From the NCBI GenBank assembly GCA_025403435.1, contig CM046327.1, positions 17,422,440-17,486,439 of the forward strand: a stretch of 64,000 bases of DNA, read 5' to 3'. Numbering within the stretch: position 1 is the first letter of the stretch; every line of letters begins with the position of its first letter. This DNA is from Artocarpus heterophyllus (Eukaryota; Streptophyta; Magnoliopsida; Rosales; Moraceae). Positions 32,726-44,500 of the stretch are shown here, piece by piece. The notes under the pieces were generated by a model. That model searched no databases, had not been told where the DNA came from, and saw only the letters and a program-made list of their open reading frames with translations. The position numbers were made by a program, and so were the translations under genes.

Positions 32726-35700
32726 ATGACGGCATCTAAATATGAGACCAAGAAGTTTGATGGGAATAATGATTTCAATCTCTGGAGGGAAAAGATGATT
32801 GCACATCTCGGCAATCTTGGACTGGACGAAGCGCTCAGAGAAGAATCCACGATCTCAGATTCTGTTCCAAATAAAGGTGAGATTCTAAAAAAGGCTAGAA
32901 AAACAATTGTTTTAACTCTTAGTGATCAAATTTTAAGGAAAGTGGTTAAAGAAAAATCTACCTGTGATATGTGGAATAAACTAGAGCAATTGTATATGAC
33001 GAAATCCCTTCCCAATAGGATTTATCTGAAACAATGATTCTATGGTTTTAGAATGGATGAGAATAAAACCATAAATGAAAATATAGATGAATTCACCAAA
33101 CTCTTGTCGGACTTAGAAAATCTTGAAGTCAAGATTGAGGAGGAGGATCAAGCAATTTTCTTATTGAACTCTCTGGCTTGGCAATAAGAACAATTGAGGG
33201 ACACATTAAAGTATGGTAGAGAAACTCTGTCACTTGATGAGGTTCTGGGGGCAGCCTATTCTAAGCAAACAAGGTCAAATGTTGAAGGCCTAAATGTCAG
33301 AGGTAGATCTTTAGAAAGAAAAAACCAATCAGGCAGAAGTAAAGAATTCTCAAGATCAAAATCAAGAACTAAGAGAACATGTTGGGTTTACAAGAAGGAA
33401 GGACATTTTAGGAGAAATTGCCCTCGAAGAAAGGCAAATGCCCCTAAAATTGATCAACTAAACCCTATGGAAACTACTAATGTCTCAGATGGTTATGAGA
33501 CTGTGGATGTTCTTGCAGTCACTTGTGATGATCATAATGAAGAATGGATCCTGGATTCTAGGTGTACTTTCCACATGACACCCAGAAAGGAGTGGTTCTT
33601 TGATTACAAAGAAGTGACTGCTGGAAAAGTCTTGATGGGAAACAATGTGTCCTGCAATATCTGTGGGATAAGATCAATAAGACTTAGGATGAGGGATGGC
33701 ATAATAAAGATCCTTGCAAAGGTTAGGCATATACTAGATTTAAAAAGAAATATGATTTTACTTGGAAACCTGGACTCGAATGGTTATTCATACAAAGCTG
33801 AAAAAGATGTTCTAAAGGTGGTAAAGGGCTCTATGGTGGTGATGAAAGGCATTCTAAAACAAAGGCTGTATGTACTACAAGGGGTAACTGTGATTGGAGA
33901 AGCTACTATGTTAGTAACCAAGTATGACCAGACAGTCGTGTGGCATAGGAGACTAGGCCGTATGAGCTTCAAAGGATTGCAAGAGTTATGTAAACAAGGG
34001 CTCCTAGAGCAAAAGCACATTACCAACCTGGAATTTTGTGAGAGCTGTATTTTTGGAAAGGCTCAAAGGCTCAAATTTGCAGCTGCAATCCACAAGACTA
34101 AATCTACTCTAGACTACATTCACTTAAACTTGTGGGGGCTCACTAAAGGTACCTATATCAATACTTCATTACCTTTTTGGATAACTATTCAAGAAAAGTG
34201 TGGATTTATTTTTAAAGACAAAGGATAAGGATTTTAATAAGTTTGTTGAATGGAAAACCTTGATTGAAAATCAAACTAATAAGAAAATTAAAAGGTTAAA
34301 GACAGATAATGGCTTAGAATTTTGCAGTAACCAATTCAAACTATATTGTTTTGAAAATGATATAGCTAGGCATCACACTTGCACTGATACACCACAATAA
34401 AATGGCCTAGCTGAACGCATGAACAAAACCATTATGAATAAAGTGAGATGCATGCTTGATGAATCTGGTTTACCTAAGAAATTTTGGGCAGCATGTTATT
34501 TAATTAATAGATCACCTCATGTTGCATTAGATTTTAAGGTTCTTGATGAGAAATGGTCTAATGAAAAACTTGATTATAACCACCTTAGAACCTTCTGTTG
34601 TTTTGCTTATGCGCATGTAATCAGGGTAAACTTAATCCTAGGGCCAAGAAAGGGTTTTTCTTGGCTTTCCATATGGTGTAAAAGGATATAAGGTATAGTT
34701 ATTAGAAGAGCAAAAATGTGTAATAAGTAGGGATGTAACTTTTAATGAAAATGTGTTTTACAAAACTAACACAAATACTCAAAGAATTGCCAGCTCTAAA
34801 CAAGCTGAGCAGATCCCTATACCACAGGTTGAAGTTCTAGAAAAACCTACAAGTTTACCTGAAGAAGGTGGAGCTACTGCATAAGATCAAGCAAATGAAA
34901 CTGATCTTGAGGAAACACATCAAGATGTAATCTAAGATGATGAAGTAGTAGCTGAGCAAGGATAAGATGATTAATTAAGAGATTACCTAGCAAGAAGGGA
35001 GACAAAAGATTTTATTCATGTCTCTGCAGCTCTATCTAGTGTGTCACGCTGGGAATTGATAAACGACTTTCTATCTCCGTTGAAGTGAAAGCTTACTTGA
35101 TCGATGTATGGGATATACCTGAAAGGGCAGAGATAGACCGAGGAGACAAATAAAACCTCCTTCAAGGTTTGCCACTGCAGATCTAATAGCTTTTGCCCTG
35201 AGTGTAGCTGATGGAATTGAATCAAATGAACCTACAAATTATTATGAAGCAAGGAAAAGTGTAGATTGGCTATGATGGAAGTAGGCTATGGAGGAAGAAA
35301 TGCAGTCATTATTAAAGAATGATACTTAGATCTTGGTTGATAGACCTAAAGGGCAGAAACTGATTGGCTGTTAATGGATTTTCAAGAGGAAACCAGGCAT
35401 TCCAAGAGTCAAGGAAATAAGATTTAAAGCAAGACTCGTGGCAAAGGGGTATTCTCAGGTTGAAGATGAAGACTTTGATGAAGTGTTCTCACCTGTAGTT
35501 AAACATACCTCAATTAGAGTCATTTTGGCTCTAGCAGCAATTAAAGACTTAGAATTAGAGCAACTTGATGTTAAGACTACTTTCTTACATGGCACACTTG
35601 ATGAAAGGATTTATATGACTTAACCTGAGGGGTTTATTGAGAAGAAGAGCCCACATAAGGTCTGCCTTCTACAAAGGTCCTTCTATGGGTTAAAGCTGTC

Positions 35701-36747
35701 CCTAGGCAATGGTATCATAGGTTTGATCAGTTTATGATTGCAAAAGGCTTCTCAAGGTCTAAGTATGACAGCTATGTTTATCTAGCCAAATTAAGTGATA
35801 TGTCCTTTATTTACTTGTTGATTTATGTTGATGACATGCTCATAGCATGTAAGCACAAATATGAAATTGAGAAGCTGAAGGTGGAGCTTAGTTCTAAATT
35901 TGAGATGAAGGATCTCGGTGCAGCAAAGAGGATTCTTGGGACGGACATCATCATAGATAGAGAACAAGGACTTTAAACCTTGTCTCAAACAGGTTATTTG
36001 AACACACCTATTGGAGCACATTTCAAACTGGTGTCAGTATAGGAACAGGATACAAAGTTGGAAGCCATTCATAGGAAGAATGTGCCATATGCAAATGCTG
36101 TTGGGAGCCTTATGTATACAATGGTCTCAACTAGACCTGACATTGCATATGGAGTTGGTCTAATTAATAGGTTTATGAGCAGATTAGGTAGGGTTCATTG
36201 GCAGGAGTTAAAAAGCTGTTAAGATATCTTAAAGGTTCAGCTAATTTAAAGCTTACATACTCTAGCAACACAGGAAGCAATTGTGAAATAAAAGGGTATT
36301 GTGATTCTGATTTTGCTGGGGACCTTGACAAAAGGAAATCATTATCTAGATATGTATTCACTTTATGAGGAAATACTATAAACTGGAAATCAGGTTTACA
36401 ACATGTGGTGGCTTTCTCAACCACTAAGGCTAAATACATATATCTGACAAAAGCTACAAAGGAGGCCCTCTGGCTGAAAGGCTTGGTTAGTGAATTGGGA
36501 ATTAAGCAGGAAAAGGTTATGGTGTTTTGTGACTCTTAAAGTGCTATTCACTTTTCAAAGAATACCGTTTTTCATGAGAGAACAAAACACATAGATGTCA
36601 GACTTCATTTCTTAAGAGACAGTATGGCAAGGAAATTGGTCACTATGGAGAAGATTGGCACTGAAGTTAATCCTGCTGATTTACTTACTAAAGTAGATCC
36701 AGTGAGTAAGTTCAAGGATGCCTTGAGTTTGCTCAAAATTGTAACCT
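32726..36747 (+). pseudogene. Copia gag-pol, multiply broken
   Basis: Gag starts MTASKYETKKFDG at 32726 and stops early at 33035. The remainder can be followed through pieces: a zinc knuckle with its second Cys lost (CWVYKKEGHFRRNC near 33380), a protease site changed from DSG to DSR (near 33556), the integrase zinc motif region (WHRRLGRMSF), PQ-stop-NGLAER near 34393, reverse transcriptase YVDDMLIA near 35828, and RNase H ending with NPADLLTK near 36670. Many stops replace codons expected to be Gln (CAA to TAA, for example at 34396 and 35622) or Trp (TGG to TAG near 35327), as produced by deamination of methylated cytosines. It cannot encode a functional polyprotein. Confidence 0.85.
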
Positions 36748-36830
36748 GAATCACGGGTGTTTTTAGGGCTGTTTTATGTTGAGATCCACTGGAGTGCATC
36801 AACTTGCAATTTAGAGCCAAGGTGGAGAAT

Positions 36831-37364
36831 TGTGAAGATATTGTCTCTAAATTGAAGTAGTTACAACCACTAGTAAGGCAGGTATGAGGCATTTTACTCT
36901 ATGAGACTCTGTCTAAGACTGCAGCTTGTGCAGGCTTTCATTTGTTGACTTGACCATGTCCAATTGGCTATAGCTGAAGTTGTGTTACGTTCTTTGTTAC
37001 ACTGAATTACAATTAGTTAGCACATATATAAGATACCTGAGAGAGAATAGGCATGAGTTGATTGTATTATGTTTTCTTTGGGATTTCTCTGAATGTTGAG
37101 CTCGGGGGGCTTCTTGTACAGGGGTAAGGATAATGTTTGTTTCCTAGGAAATTCCTTTGTACAGAGAGAAAGCTTGGTGAGTCAAGTGCTTCTAAGAGCC
37201 TGTAATTCTCTAATTCTAGTGGATCAAACTGGGGTAGAAATTGCCCTGACTTGGATGTAGGATCATTTAAGACCCAAACCAAGTATAAATCCTTGTGTCC
37301 AATTCTCATTCTGCTTTCTTGCAATTTCTTGTTCGTGTGTAATCTACTCTTGTTTTTCTTCACA
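36831..37364 (+). repeat. 3' LTR of the decayed copia element
   Basis: 534 bp, same ends as the left LTR. Differences are mostly C/T and G/A transitions. A 2-bp expansion (CACATATATAAG against CACATATAAG) explains the length difference. Confidence 0.85.
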
Positions 37365-37927
37365 GTTTTCTCTATTTTTTATCGGGTTCTCTTTTGCTAT
37401 TTGTATTGGTTTTGTCAGATAAGCCTAGTCATTTTTTCACCAGCTAGCAGATGTTTATTTGTAGTGATTGTCTATTTTGCTGTTCTAACATTGGTGGTGG
37501 TTTTCCCACTTGTTAAGGGCTTGTATAACCTGTCTGAGTTGTTTCATGACAGGGGTTAGAGCGTTTTCTAAGAGGAGATAATGTCCCTCATGCTATAGAG
37601 TGTTGCCTCTTGATGGATCGAAAAGATCGATTAACTATAGGAGAGTTTGTTGGTGGTCAAAGTACTACAGTTTGCTGGCCTTCGATCTCCTTCAATCGTA
37701 AAAGCTATGTGAAACGAGCTCAATATATGCTCATCCTTTGTGTGTCGAGATGCTTTCTCGATATCAGGTCTCTGGTATACCTTTGCTCCATTGAGCATCA
37801 TCAGAATTTATTAATGGATTGAATCTCAATCAGAGGCCTTTTCTCATGTATTGCTGGGACTTTCATTAGTTGTTTCGGCTTGTATTCCTCTGTATAATTG
37901 ATTGAATTTACTCGTTCAAAAAAATCG

Positions 37928-38340
37928 TGACATGACATATGTAAAAAAACCCTTATTATTATAGGCCAGTTTTTAATAGTCAAATTTGTATTGAAATATA
38001 TCAGTTTTACAATTCTTGTTTTGATATAATTTTGGTTTAGCAAGATCTAATATTGAAAAACATGGACTGTTGGTAAAAAAAAATTGAAAAATGTACTCGA
38101 TGGTTATTATTTCTTCAGCAAATTAAAGACCAAACTCGCAATAATTGTTCTTAATGTCGTTGTTAAGAACATTTTCCATTTATTTTGAGCCCTTGATAAT
38201 GTATTTGGACGAGCTTAAAAACCATTCAAGATTGAAAGATTAAAGTAATTAGATCATTATTTTACCTAAATAAATAAAATCTACATTAATTTAGAACCAC
38301 ACATAAGTCATGTGGTGCAATATGTTGAGGACATTAGAAT
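37928..38340. other. Intergenic spacer before PSBO
   Basis: AT-rich; nothing recognisable. PSBO promoter motifs begin to the right of it. Confidence 0.5.
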
Positions 38341-38363
38341 CCGCGCTCTGGCCCTTAGTATCT

Positions 38364-38461
38364 TTATCCCAAACAAGAAACTCGCCACGTGGCAAGCACA
38401 TGACCCAGAGGCGTTGGCCCAAACGAACCAATGAGAGAAGACCTTATCCTATCCGTTATCC
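38364..38461 (+). promoter_or_regulatory. Light-type promoter elements of PSBO
   Basis: A perfect G-box GCCACGTGGC at 38384-38393, a CCAAT box at 38428-38432 and three TTATCC (GGATAA, I-box core) at 38364-38369, 38444-38449 and 38456-38461 lie 130-230 bp before the PSBO ATG. G-box plus I-box combinations are typical of light-regulated photosynthetic genes. No convincing TATA box was seen, which is common for such promoters. Confidence 0.6.
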
Positions 38462-38590
38462 AAGTCACGCCAATGCCGCCAAAATAATTGTTACCATGCC
38501 ATCCACTCTCACCCCCACACTCCCAAATACTACTCTTTTCTTCGCTCATCGCAAAGAGAGAGAGAGAGCGGGGGAAACACAACCAACAAA

Positions 38591-40412
38591 ATGGCAGCCT
38601 CACTACAAGCAGCGGCCACACTAACCACCAAGGTGGGCATGCCTGCCCGCGGCGTCGGCAGCCTGCAGCTGAAGTCCTCGCAGGCGGTTTCGAAGGCTTT
38701 CGGCATGGAGCCGGCCGGCGCTAGGCTCACTTGCTCTCTCCAATCTGACTTCAAGGACTTGGCTCGGAAGTGCGTTGATGCCACCAAGATTGCTGGATTT
38801 GCTCTTGCAACATCTGCCCTTGTTGTCTCGGTATATATAGATATATACATATGATGCTCTCTCTAGGCTTTCAATTGCAATTTGTGAAATTGTGTCAATT
38901 AAATTGGCTATGAAGATGTAAAAAGCAGAGGAAAGGAGTAATTTAGGGTCTGATTATGTTTTATTGGAACAATTTGCATCAATTGTGGTATGCATATTTT
39001 ACATACCACACGATTTTATTTTTATTTTTAAATTTTTAATTTAAATGGGTAGTTATGATTTTTGTGATAGGATTAGAAGGCTACAGCTTAGAGAAGAAAG
39101 ATAATTATCAAACAGGGAACTATGATTTGGATCAGATCTTCTCATATTACCGGGGATTTTACATTTTTTTTACTCGGTTTTTGTCTAATTAATTAGACTA
39201 AAGCTTAATCATAATTAGTAACTACTAAGATAACTAGTGGGTAATTGGTGAGTAATTACTAAGCCTAATGAATTTCTTTGGAGGATCAGGGGAAGATAAA
39301 ATGGATTCAATTATGTTGTACTGCATATAAGTAACGTAGAGTGTAATCATTAATTCAATTACTACTCATAAGATCTAGGCTTTCTTTATGATAAGATCCT
39401 TCTATAATATATGTATCACATTGAATCAATCATCAAACTCTTATTGATACAAAATAATTTATAGTGTGTTTAAAAACGCAGTTAAAACTATATAATTAAA
39501 ACGATATTGCCGAAAAAGTTTTGTAGTTTCCTTAGAAAAAAAAAAAACGATATTGCGAAAAGCAAGCGTTACTATTGCTGAATTTCGTTCTACTCTATAT
39601 ATTATCATACAAAATAAAACTTCTTTCTATATTATCACACTTTTGTTCATCAGGGAGCAAGCGCAGAGGGAGTTCCAAAGCGCTTGACATTCGACGAGAT
39701 CCAGAGCAAGACATACTTGGAAGTCAAGGGAACCGGGACCGCGAACCAATGCCCGACCGTCGACGGCGGCGTCGACTCCTTCGCCTTCAAGCCTGGCAAG
39801 TACCAAGCCAAGAAGTTCTGCCTCGAGCCGACATCCTTCACCGTGAAGGCCGAGGGCGTGAACAAGAACGCCCCGCCCGAATTTCAGAACACCAAGCTCA
39901 TGACCCGCCTCACCTACACTCTCGACGAGATCGAGGGGCCCTTCGAGGTCTCGACCGATGGCACGGTCAAGTTCGAGGAGAAAGATGGCATCGACTACGC
40001 TGCGGTCACCGTGCAGCTTCCTGGAGGGGAGCGGGTGCCGTTCCTCTTCACCATCAAGCAGCTGGTGGCCTCGGGCAAGCCCGAGAGTTTCGGCGGACAG
40101 TTCTTAGTGCCGTCGTACCGGGGTACGTCTTTCTTGGATCCCAAGGGACGGGGCGGGTCGACCGGATACGACAACGCGGTGGCGCTGCCGGCAGGAGGCA
40201 GAGGAGACGAGGAGGAGCTGGCTAAGGAGAACATAAAGAATGCGGCTTCATCAACGGGAAAAATCACATTGAGTGTGACAAAGAGTAAACCAGAGACTGG
40301 TGAAGTGATTGGAGTGTTTGAGAGTCTGCAGCCATCTGATACTGACTTGGGAGCCAAGACACCTAAGGAGGTGAAGATCCAGGGGATTTGGTATGCTCAG
40401 CTTGACTCGTAG
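38591..40412 (+). CDS. PSBO: Photosystem II oxygen-evolving enhancer protein 1 (33 kDa, PsbO), two exons
   Basis: Exons 38591-38830 and 39654-40412 with an 823-bp GT-AG intron in phase 0; protein about 332 residues, the normal length. Exon 1 encodes almost exactly the bipartite transit peptide: a Ser/Lys-rich stromal part, then a thylakoid signal ([20 protein letters not shown]) with cleavage probable after GASA. The mature protein starts [13 protein letters not shown] and has the conserved Cys pair (NQCPT and KKFCLEP) that forms the single disulphide, [25 protein letters not shown] and the end [11 protein letters not shown]. PsbO binds the lumenal face of photosystem II and stabilises the manganese cluster. 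The exon is GC-rich compared with its surroundings. No defect found. Upstream G-box and I-box motifs suit light-driven expression. Confidence 0.98.
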
Positions 40413-40962
40413 AGAGTGTAATGGTACTGCTAGATGATGTATTTAAGGATGTTGATCGGTTCAGATTTTTGCTTATTATTATTATTATTAAAAAGTTTTT
40501 TTATATTCAAGGTGTTTGTGGAATGGGGTTGGATTAACTTTTGCCTTGTTGTAAAACCAAAAGTCAAGGAAACGCAACGAGGACATGTTATGTTGGTTGT
40601 ATATTAGTTTATCATGAAATTTGGCTCTTTTTTTTGTTGTTCGAACTCCGAAATGAGAATAGACACAAGAGGCGGAGTTAGAAAAATTACATAGGGACAA
40701 AGCGTTTACAGATATCAACAAAAAAATTAAATAAAGAAGATATAAAACTTTAGGGGATGGGATTTAATTTCAGGGCTGGAAAAAAATTACTTGAGGATGG
40801 AGCATTTACAGATATAAACAAAAAAATTAAATGAAGGAAATATAAAACTTTAAGGGAGGGGATTTAATTTCAGGAGCAGAATATAATTTTAAAAGAGGTA
40901 AAATATGGTTTTTATAAATGCTGCCTACAATGTTTAAGAAAAAAGTTTGGAGGAGGCGGACA
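40413..40962. other. PSBO 3' flank with a 100-bp tandem duplication
   Basis: After the probable 3' UTR (ATTATTATTATTATT near 40476), two diverged units of period 100 occur at about 40687-40786 and 40787-40888; AGCGTTTACAGATATCAAC at 40701 recurs as AGCATTTACAGATATAAAC at 40801. The copia element is inserted 75 bp further on. Confidence 0.7.
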
Positions 40963-41291
40963 TGTTAGTTGTTTGGGCAACTAATAACAACCATAAAATA
41001 CAGAAAACGGAAGCGTATTGGATCGAATTAAATACCTCCAGCCATTGTCGTTTGATGCTCTGTTTTCCACATAATTTTGCACACTGTATTCCTCCGTGAA
41101 TTGTAGTTTTCTGGGCACTCTCAATTCTCACTTGATGGTGTAGTTTTTCGTTGTGAATTGTGTGCTCAGGGACCCATTATTTAAAACCGTGACCATCACA
41201 CGGGTGTAACGGTTGGTACCAACCGTTACACGAGGCAGTTGAATCTCACGTGGGCAACACATATCACGTGGGCCACATAGAATTTTTAACA
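40963..41291 (-). repeat. 3' LTR of the young copia element
   Basis: 329 bp, TGTTAGTTGTTTGG to TTTTTAACA. Contains a perfect 28-bp palindrome at 41204-41231 (arms GTGTAACGGTTGGT and complement) and two CACGTGGGC (ACGT-core) motifs near 41249 and 41266. Confidence 0.95.
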
Positions 41292-41567
41292 TTCTCCCAC
41301 TTGGCTCACGTATTACATCAACTGCTATAAAGAGAAACAAAACACATGAATCATGGCGACAGGTCCTCTAAATAACGAGTATTATCTTCCATGTATCACA
41401 ATATATCTTGTTTCTTAGATTTTCTCTCTTATCTCAATGAATAAACCCTATGTTTATTCTAGGTCCTAAACTTTAGTGATATTTCTCATAAATAAAGTTG
41501 CGCACTTAATTGAAGCTGAAAAGAGAAATTATCATAAATATAGAGTTTCACAACAAGTACGTCAAAA

Positions 41568-44500
41568 TTACATATGGGAGCCAAGTCCCATTCTATCCAC
41601 ATGATCCCTAAATTTTACTGGTGGCATGCCTTTAGTCAAGGGATCGGCAATCATCAATTCAGTGCTTATGTGTTCAATGACCACTGCTTTATCCTTAACA
41701 CGCTCTCTTATGGCCAGATACTTAATGTCGATATGTTTGCTTCGACTACCGCTCTTGTTGTTTCTAGCCATAAAAACAGCAGCTGAATTGTCACAGAATA
41801 TCTTCAACGGCCTAGAGATAGAATCCATAATCCTAAGCCCAGAAATGAAACTCTTGATCCATACACCATGTGAGGTAGCCTCAAAACAGGATACGAACTC
41901 GGCCTCTATAGTGGAAGTAGCAATCAAGGTTTGTTTGGCGCTCCTCCATGAAATAGCTCCACTAGCTAGCATGAAAATGTATCCGGAAGTTGATTTCCGT
42001 GAATCAATGCAGCCAGCAAAGTCAGAATCAGAGTAGCCAATGACTTCCAAGTTGTCAGTCCGTCTATACATAAGCATGTAGTCTTTGGTTCCTTGTAGGT
42101 ACCTCATCACCTTCTTCGCAGCCTTCCAGTGGTCTAATCCTGGATCACTCTGATATCTGCCCAACATTCCTACAGCAAATGCAATGTCAGGTCTTGTGCA
42201 AACCTGAGCATACATAAGACTTCCAACAGCTGAAGCATATGGAATGTTGTGCATCTGTTCTCTTTCAAGGTCATTTTTTGGGCACTGATTCAGATTGAAT
42301 CTGTCACCCTTCACAATGGGAGCTATACTCGGTGAACAATTTTTCATCCGAAATCTCTCCAAAACTTTGTTGATATAGGCCTCTTGAGACAGACCCAAAG
42401 TGCCTTTATATCTGTCTCTGTGTATCTTAATGCCTATAACGAATGATGCATCACCCATATCCTTCATGTCAAAGTTTTTAGAGAGGACTTGTTTTACCTC
42501 ATGTAGCATACCCTTGTCATTGGTTGCAAGTAAAATGTCATCCACATATAGAACCAGGAAACAAATTTTACTCCCACTTACCTTCTGGTATATACATTGA
42601 TCCATGATGTTCTCTACAAATCCAAATGAAGAGATGACATCATGAAATTTCAAATACCACTGACGGGATGCCTGCTTTAACCCATATATGGATTTCTTAA
42701 GTTTACATACCAACTGCTCACCATTACTAGAGGAGAATCCTTCTGGTTGTTTCATATAAACCTCTTCCTCTAGTTCACCATTGAGAAAAGCCGTTTTCAC
42801 ATCCATCTGTTGCAACTCCATGTCAAAATGAGCAACAAGTGCCAAGATAATACGGAGAGAATCTTTCTTGGATACAGGAGAAAAGGTCTCCTTGTAGTCG
42901 ATTCCTTCTATCTGAGTGAATCCTTTGGCCACAAGTCTTGCCTTATATCTTTCGATGTTGCCCAATGAGTCTTTCTTCGTTTTATAGACCCATTTACACC
43001 CTATGGCTTTTGCACCATCAGGCAACTCGACAAGATCCCAGACTCCATTGGATGCCATAGAATCCATCTCATCCTTCATTGCATCGTACCAAAGTTTCGA
43101 TTCTTGGCAATTTATGGCTTGTGAAAATGTTTCGGGATCATTTTCGGCTCCAATGTTGTAGTCCGATTCTTATAGATACACAACATAATCACTAGAAATT
43201 GCCAATTTCCTTTCTCTAGTAGATCTCCTTAATGTTGGTTCAACATTTTCCAGAGGAATCTGTTGTCCAACTTGTTGCTCAATTGTTTCCGTTGGTTCTT
43301 GAGCAACTTGACCTTCTAGATTATTATCAGCAATTTGTGGAACCTCAATGATCGGTTGCACAACACTCGGTTGGACTATAGGAGTGCTATGAACTATGAT
43401 CAACCTATCACTTGATGTAGATGGTTGAGCTTCAGTATGATCTCCTTCAGAAACTATGTTCCGAAATTGATCGCTCCCACTAATCAAGTCATTCTCAAGA
43501 AACTTGGCATTCCTTGATTCCACGAATCTAGTGCTATGAGTTGGACAGTAGAATCTATATCCTTTGGACCTCTCGGCATATCCAACGAAATATCCGCTAA
43601 TGGTCCTCGGATCTAGCTTCTTCTCTTGTGGGTTGTATACTCTTACTTCAGACGGACATCCCCAAACGCGTATATGTCGCAAACTCGGTTTCCAACCTTT
43701 CCATAACTCAAATGGCGTCTTTGGAACAACCTTTGTCGGAACCTGGTTTAATATATACAAAGCCGTCTTAAGAGCTTCAGTCCACAAGGACTTAGGTAGG
43801 TTGGAGTTACTCTGCATACTCCTCACCATGTCCATTAATGTTTGGTTTCTTCTTTCTGCTACACCATTCTGATCCGGAGAACCAGGCATGGTGTATTGGG
43901 CAACCATCCCATGTTCTTGAAGAAACCTTGCAAATGGACCTTGAGCTTGTCCATCCTCAGTGTATCTACCATAATATTCTCTACCTCTATCTGTCCTCAC
44001 GATCTTTATTTGCTTTTCGCATTGTTTCTCTACTTCAGCCTTGAAAACCTTAAAGGCGTCTAATGCTTCGTCCTTTGTATGAAGCAAGTAGAGATACATG
44101 TACCGTGAGTAATCATCTATGAAAGGGATGAAGTATCTCGGACCATATGAGTCCATTACTGGACTACAAATATCTGAATGTATGATTTTTAATATTTCTG
44201 AACTCCTCTTGGCACCTCTCTTAGACTTGTTGGTTAGCTTTCCCTTAATGCAACCCACACAAGTCTCGAAGTCAGTAAAATCCAAAGTACTAAGTACTCC
44301 GTCAGTCACTAACCTCTTGATTCTCTCAATGGAGATATGTCCTAATCTCCGATGCCACAACATAGAGGAATCCTCATTTATAACACAACGTTTAATTCTA
44401 GATTGAACATGCATAGCAGTATGATGTGGTTCATTTTGCAAGTTAATTGAGAAAAGACCATCAGACAAAATACCATTCCTAACAAGATCAGATTTATAAA

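Larger units (their letters stand above)
32045..37364 (+). mobile_element. Ty1/copia LTR retrotransposon, decayed
   Basis: Two LTRs (32045-32576 and 36831-37364) bracket a primer site TGGCATCAGAGCTA at 32580-32593, of the initiator-tRNA-Met type, a degenerate gag-pol and a purine tract AAGGTGGAGAA just before the right LTR. Both LTRs start TGTGAAGATATT and end CTTCACA. Flanking pentamers GGGTT and GTTTT match only in part, so the target duplication is eroded. LTR comparison over the first 210 bp shows roughly 13-17 differences, so the insertion is fairly old. It lies inside LINE-like copy B. Confidence 0.85.
31680..37927 (+). mobile_element. LINE-like remnant (copy B), interrupted by a copia element
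   Basis: Outer blocks 31680-32044 (GC-rich) and 37365-37927 (T-rich, ending CGTTCAAAAAAA) join across the copia insertion and parallel copy A at 2850-8836. Shared marks include GCAGGTGAGGTCGGG (A: GCTGAGGTCAGGG), the AATTTATTAATGGATTGAAT phrase near 37805 (A: AATCTACTAATGAATGAAC near 6582) and GGGACTTTCATTAG before the poly(A). Open frames in the GC-rich block have no recognisable domain. The left boundary is uncertain. Confidence 0.5.

Noticed and set aside
39575..40225. 216-residue plus-strand ORF overlapping PSBO exon 2
   Set aside because: Arg-rich translation of PSBO in the wrong frame; the PsbO frame is unmistakable.
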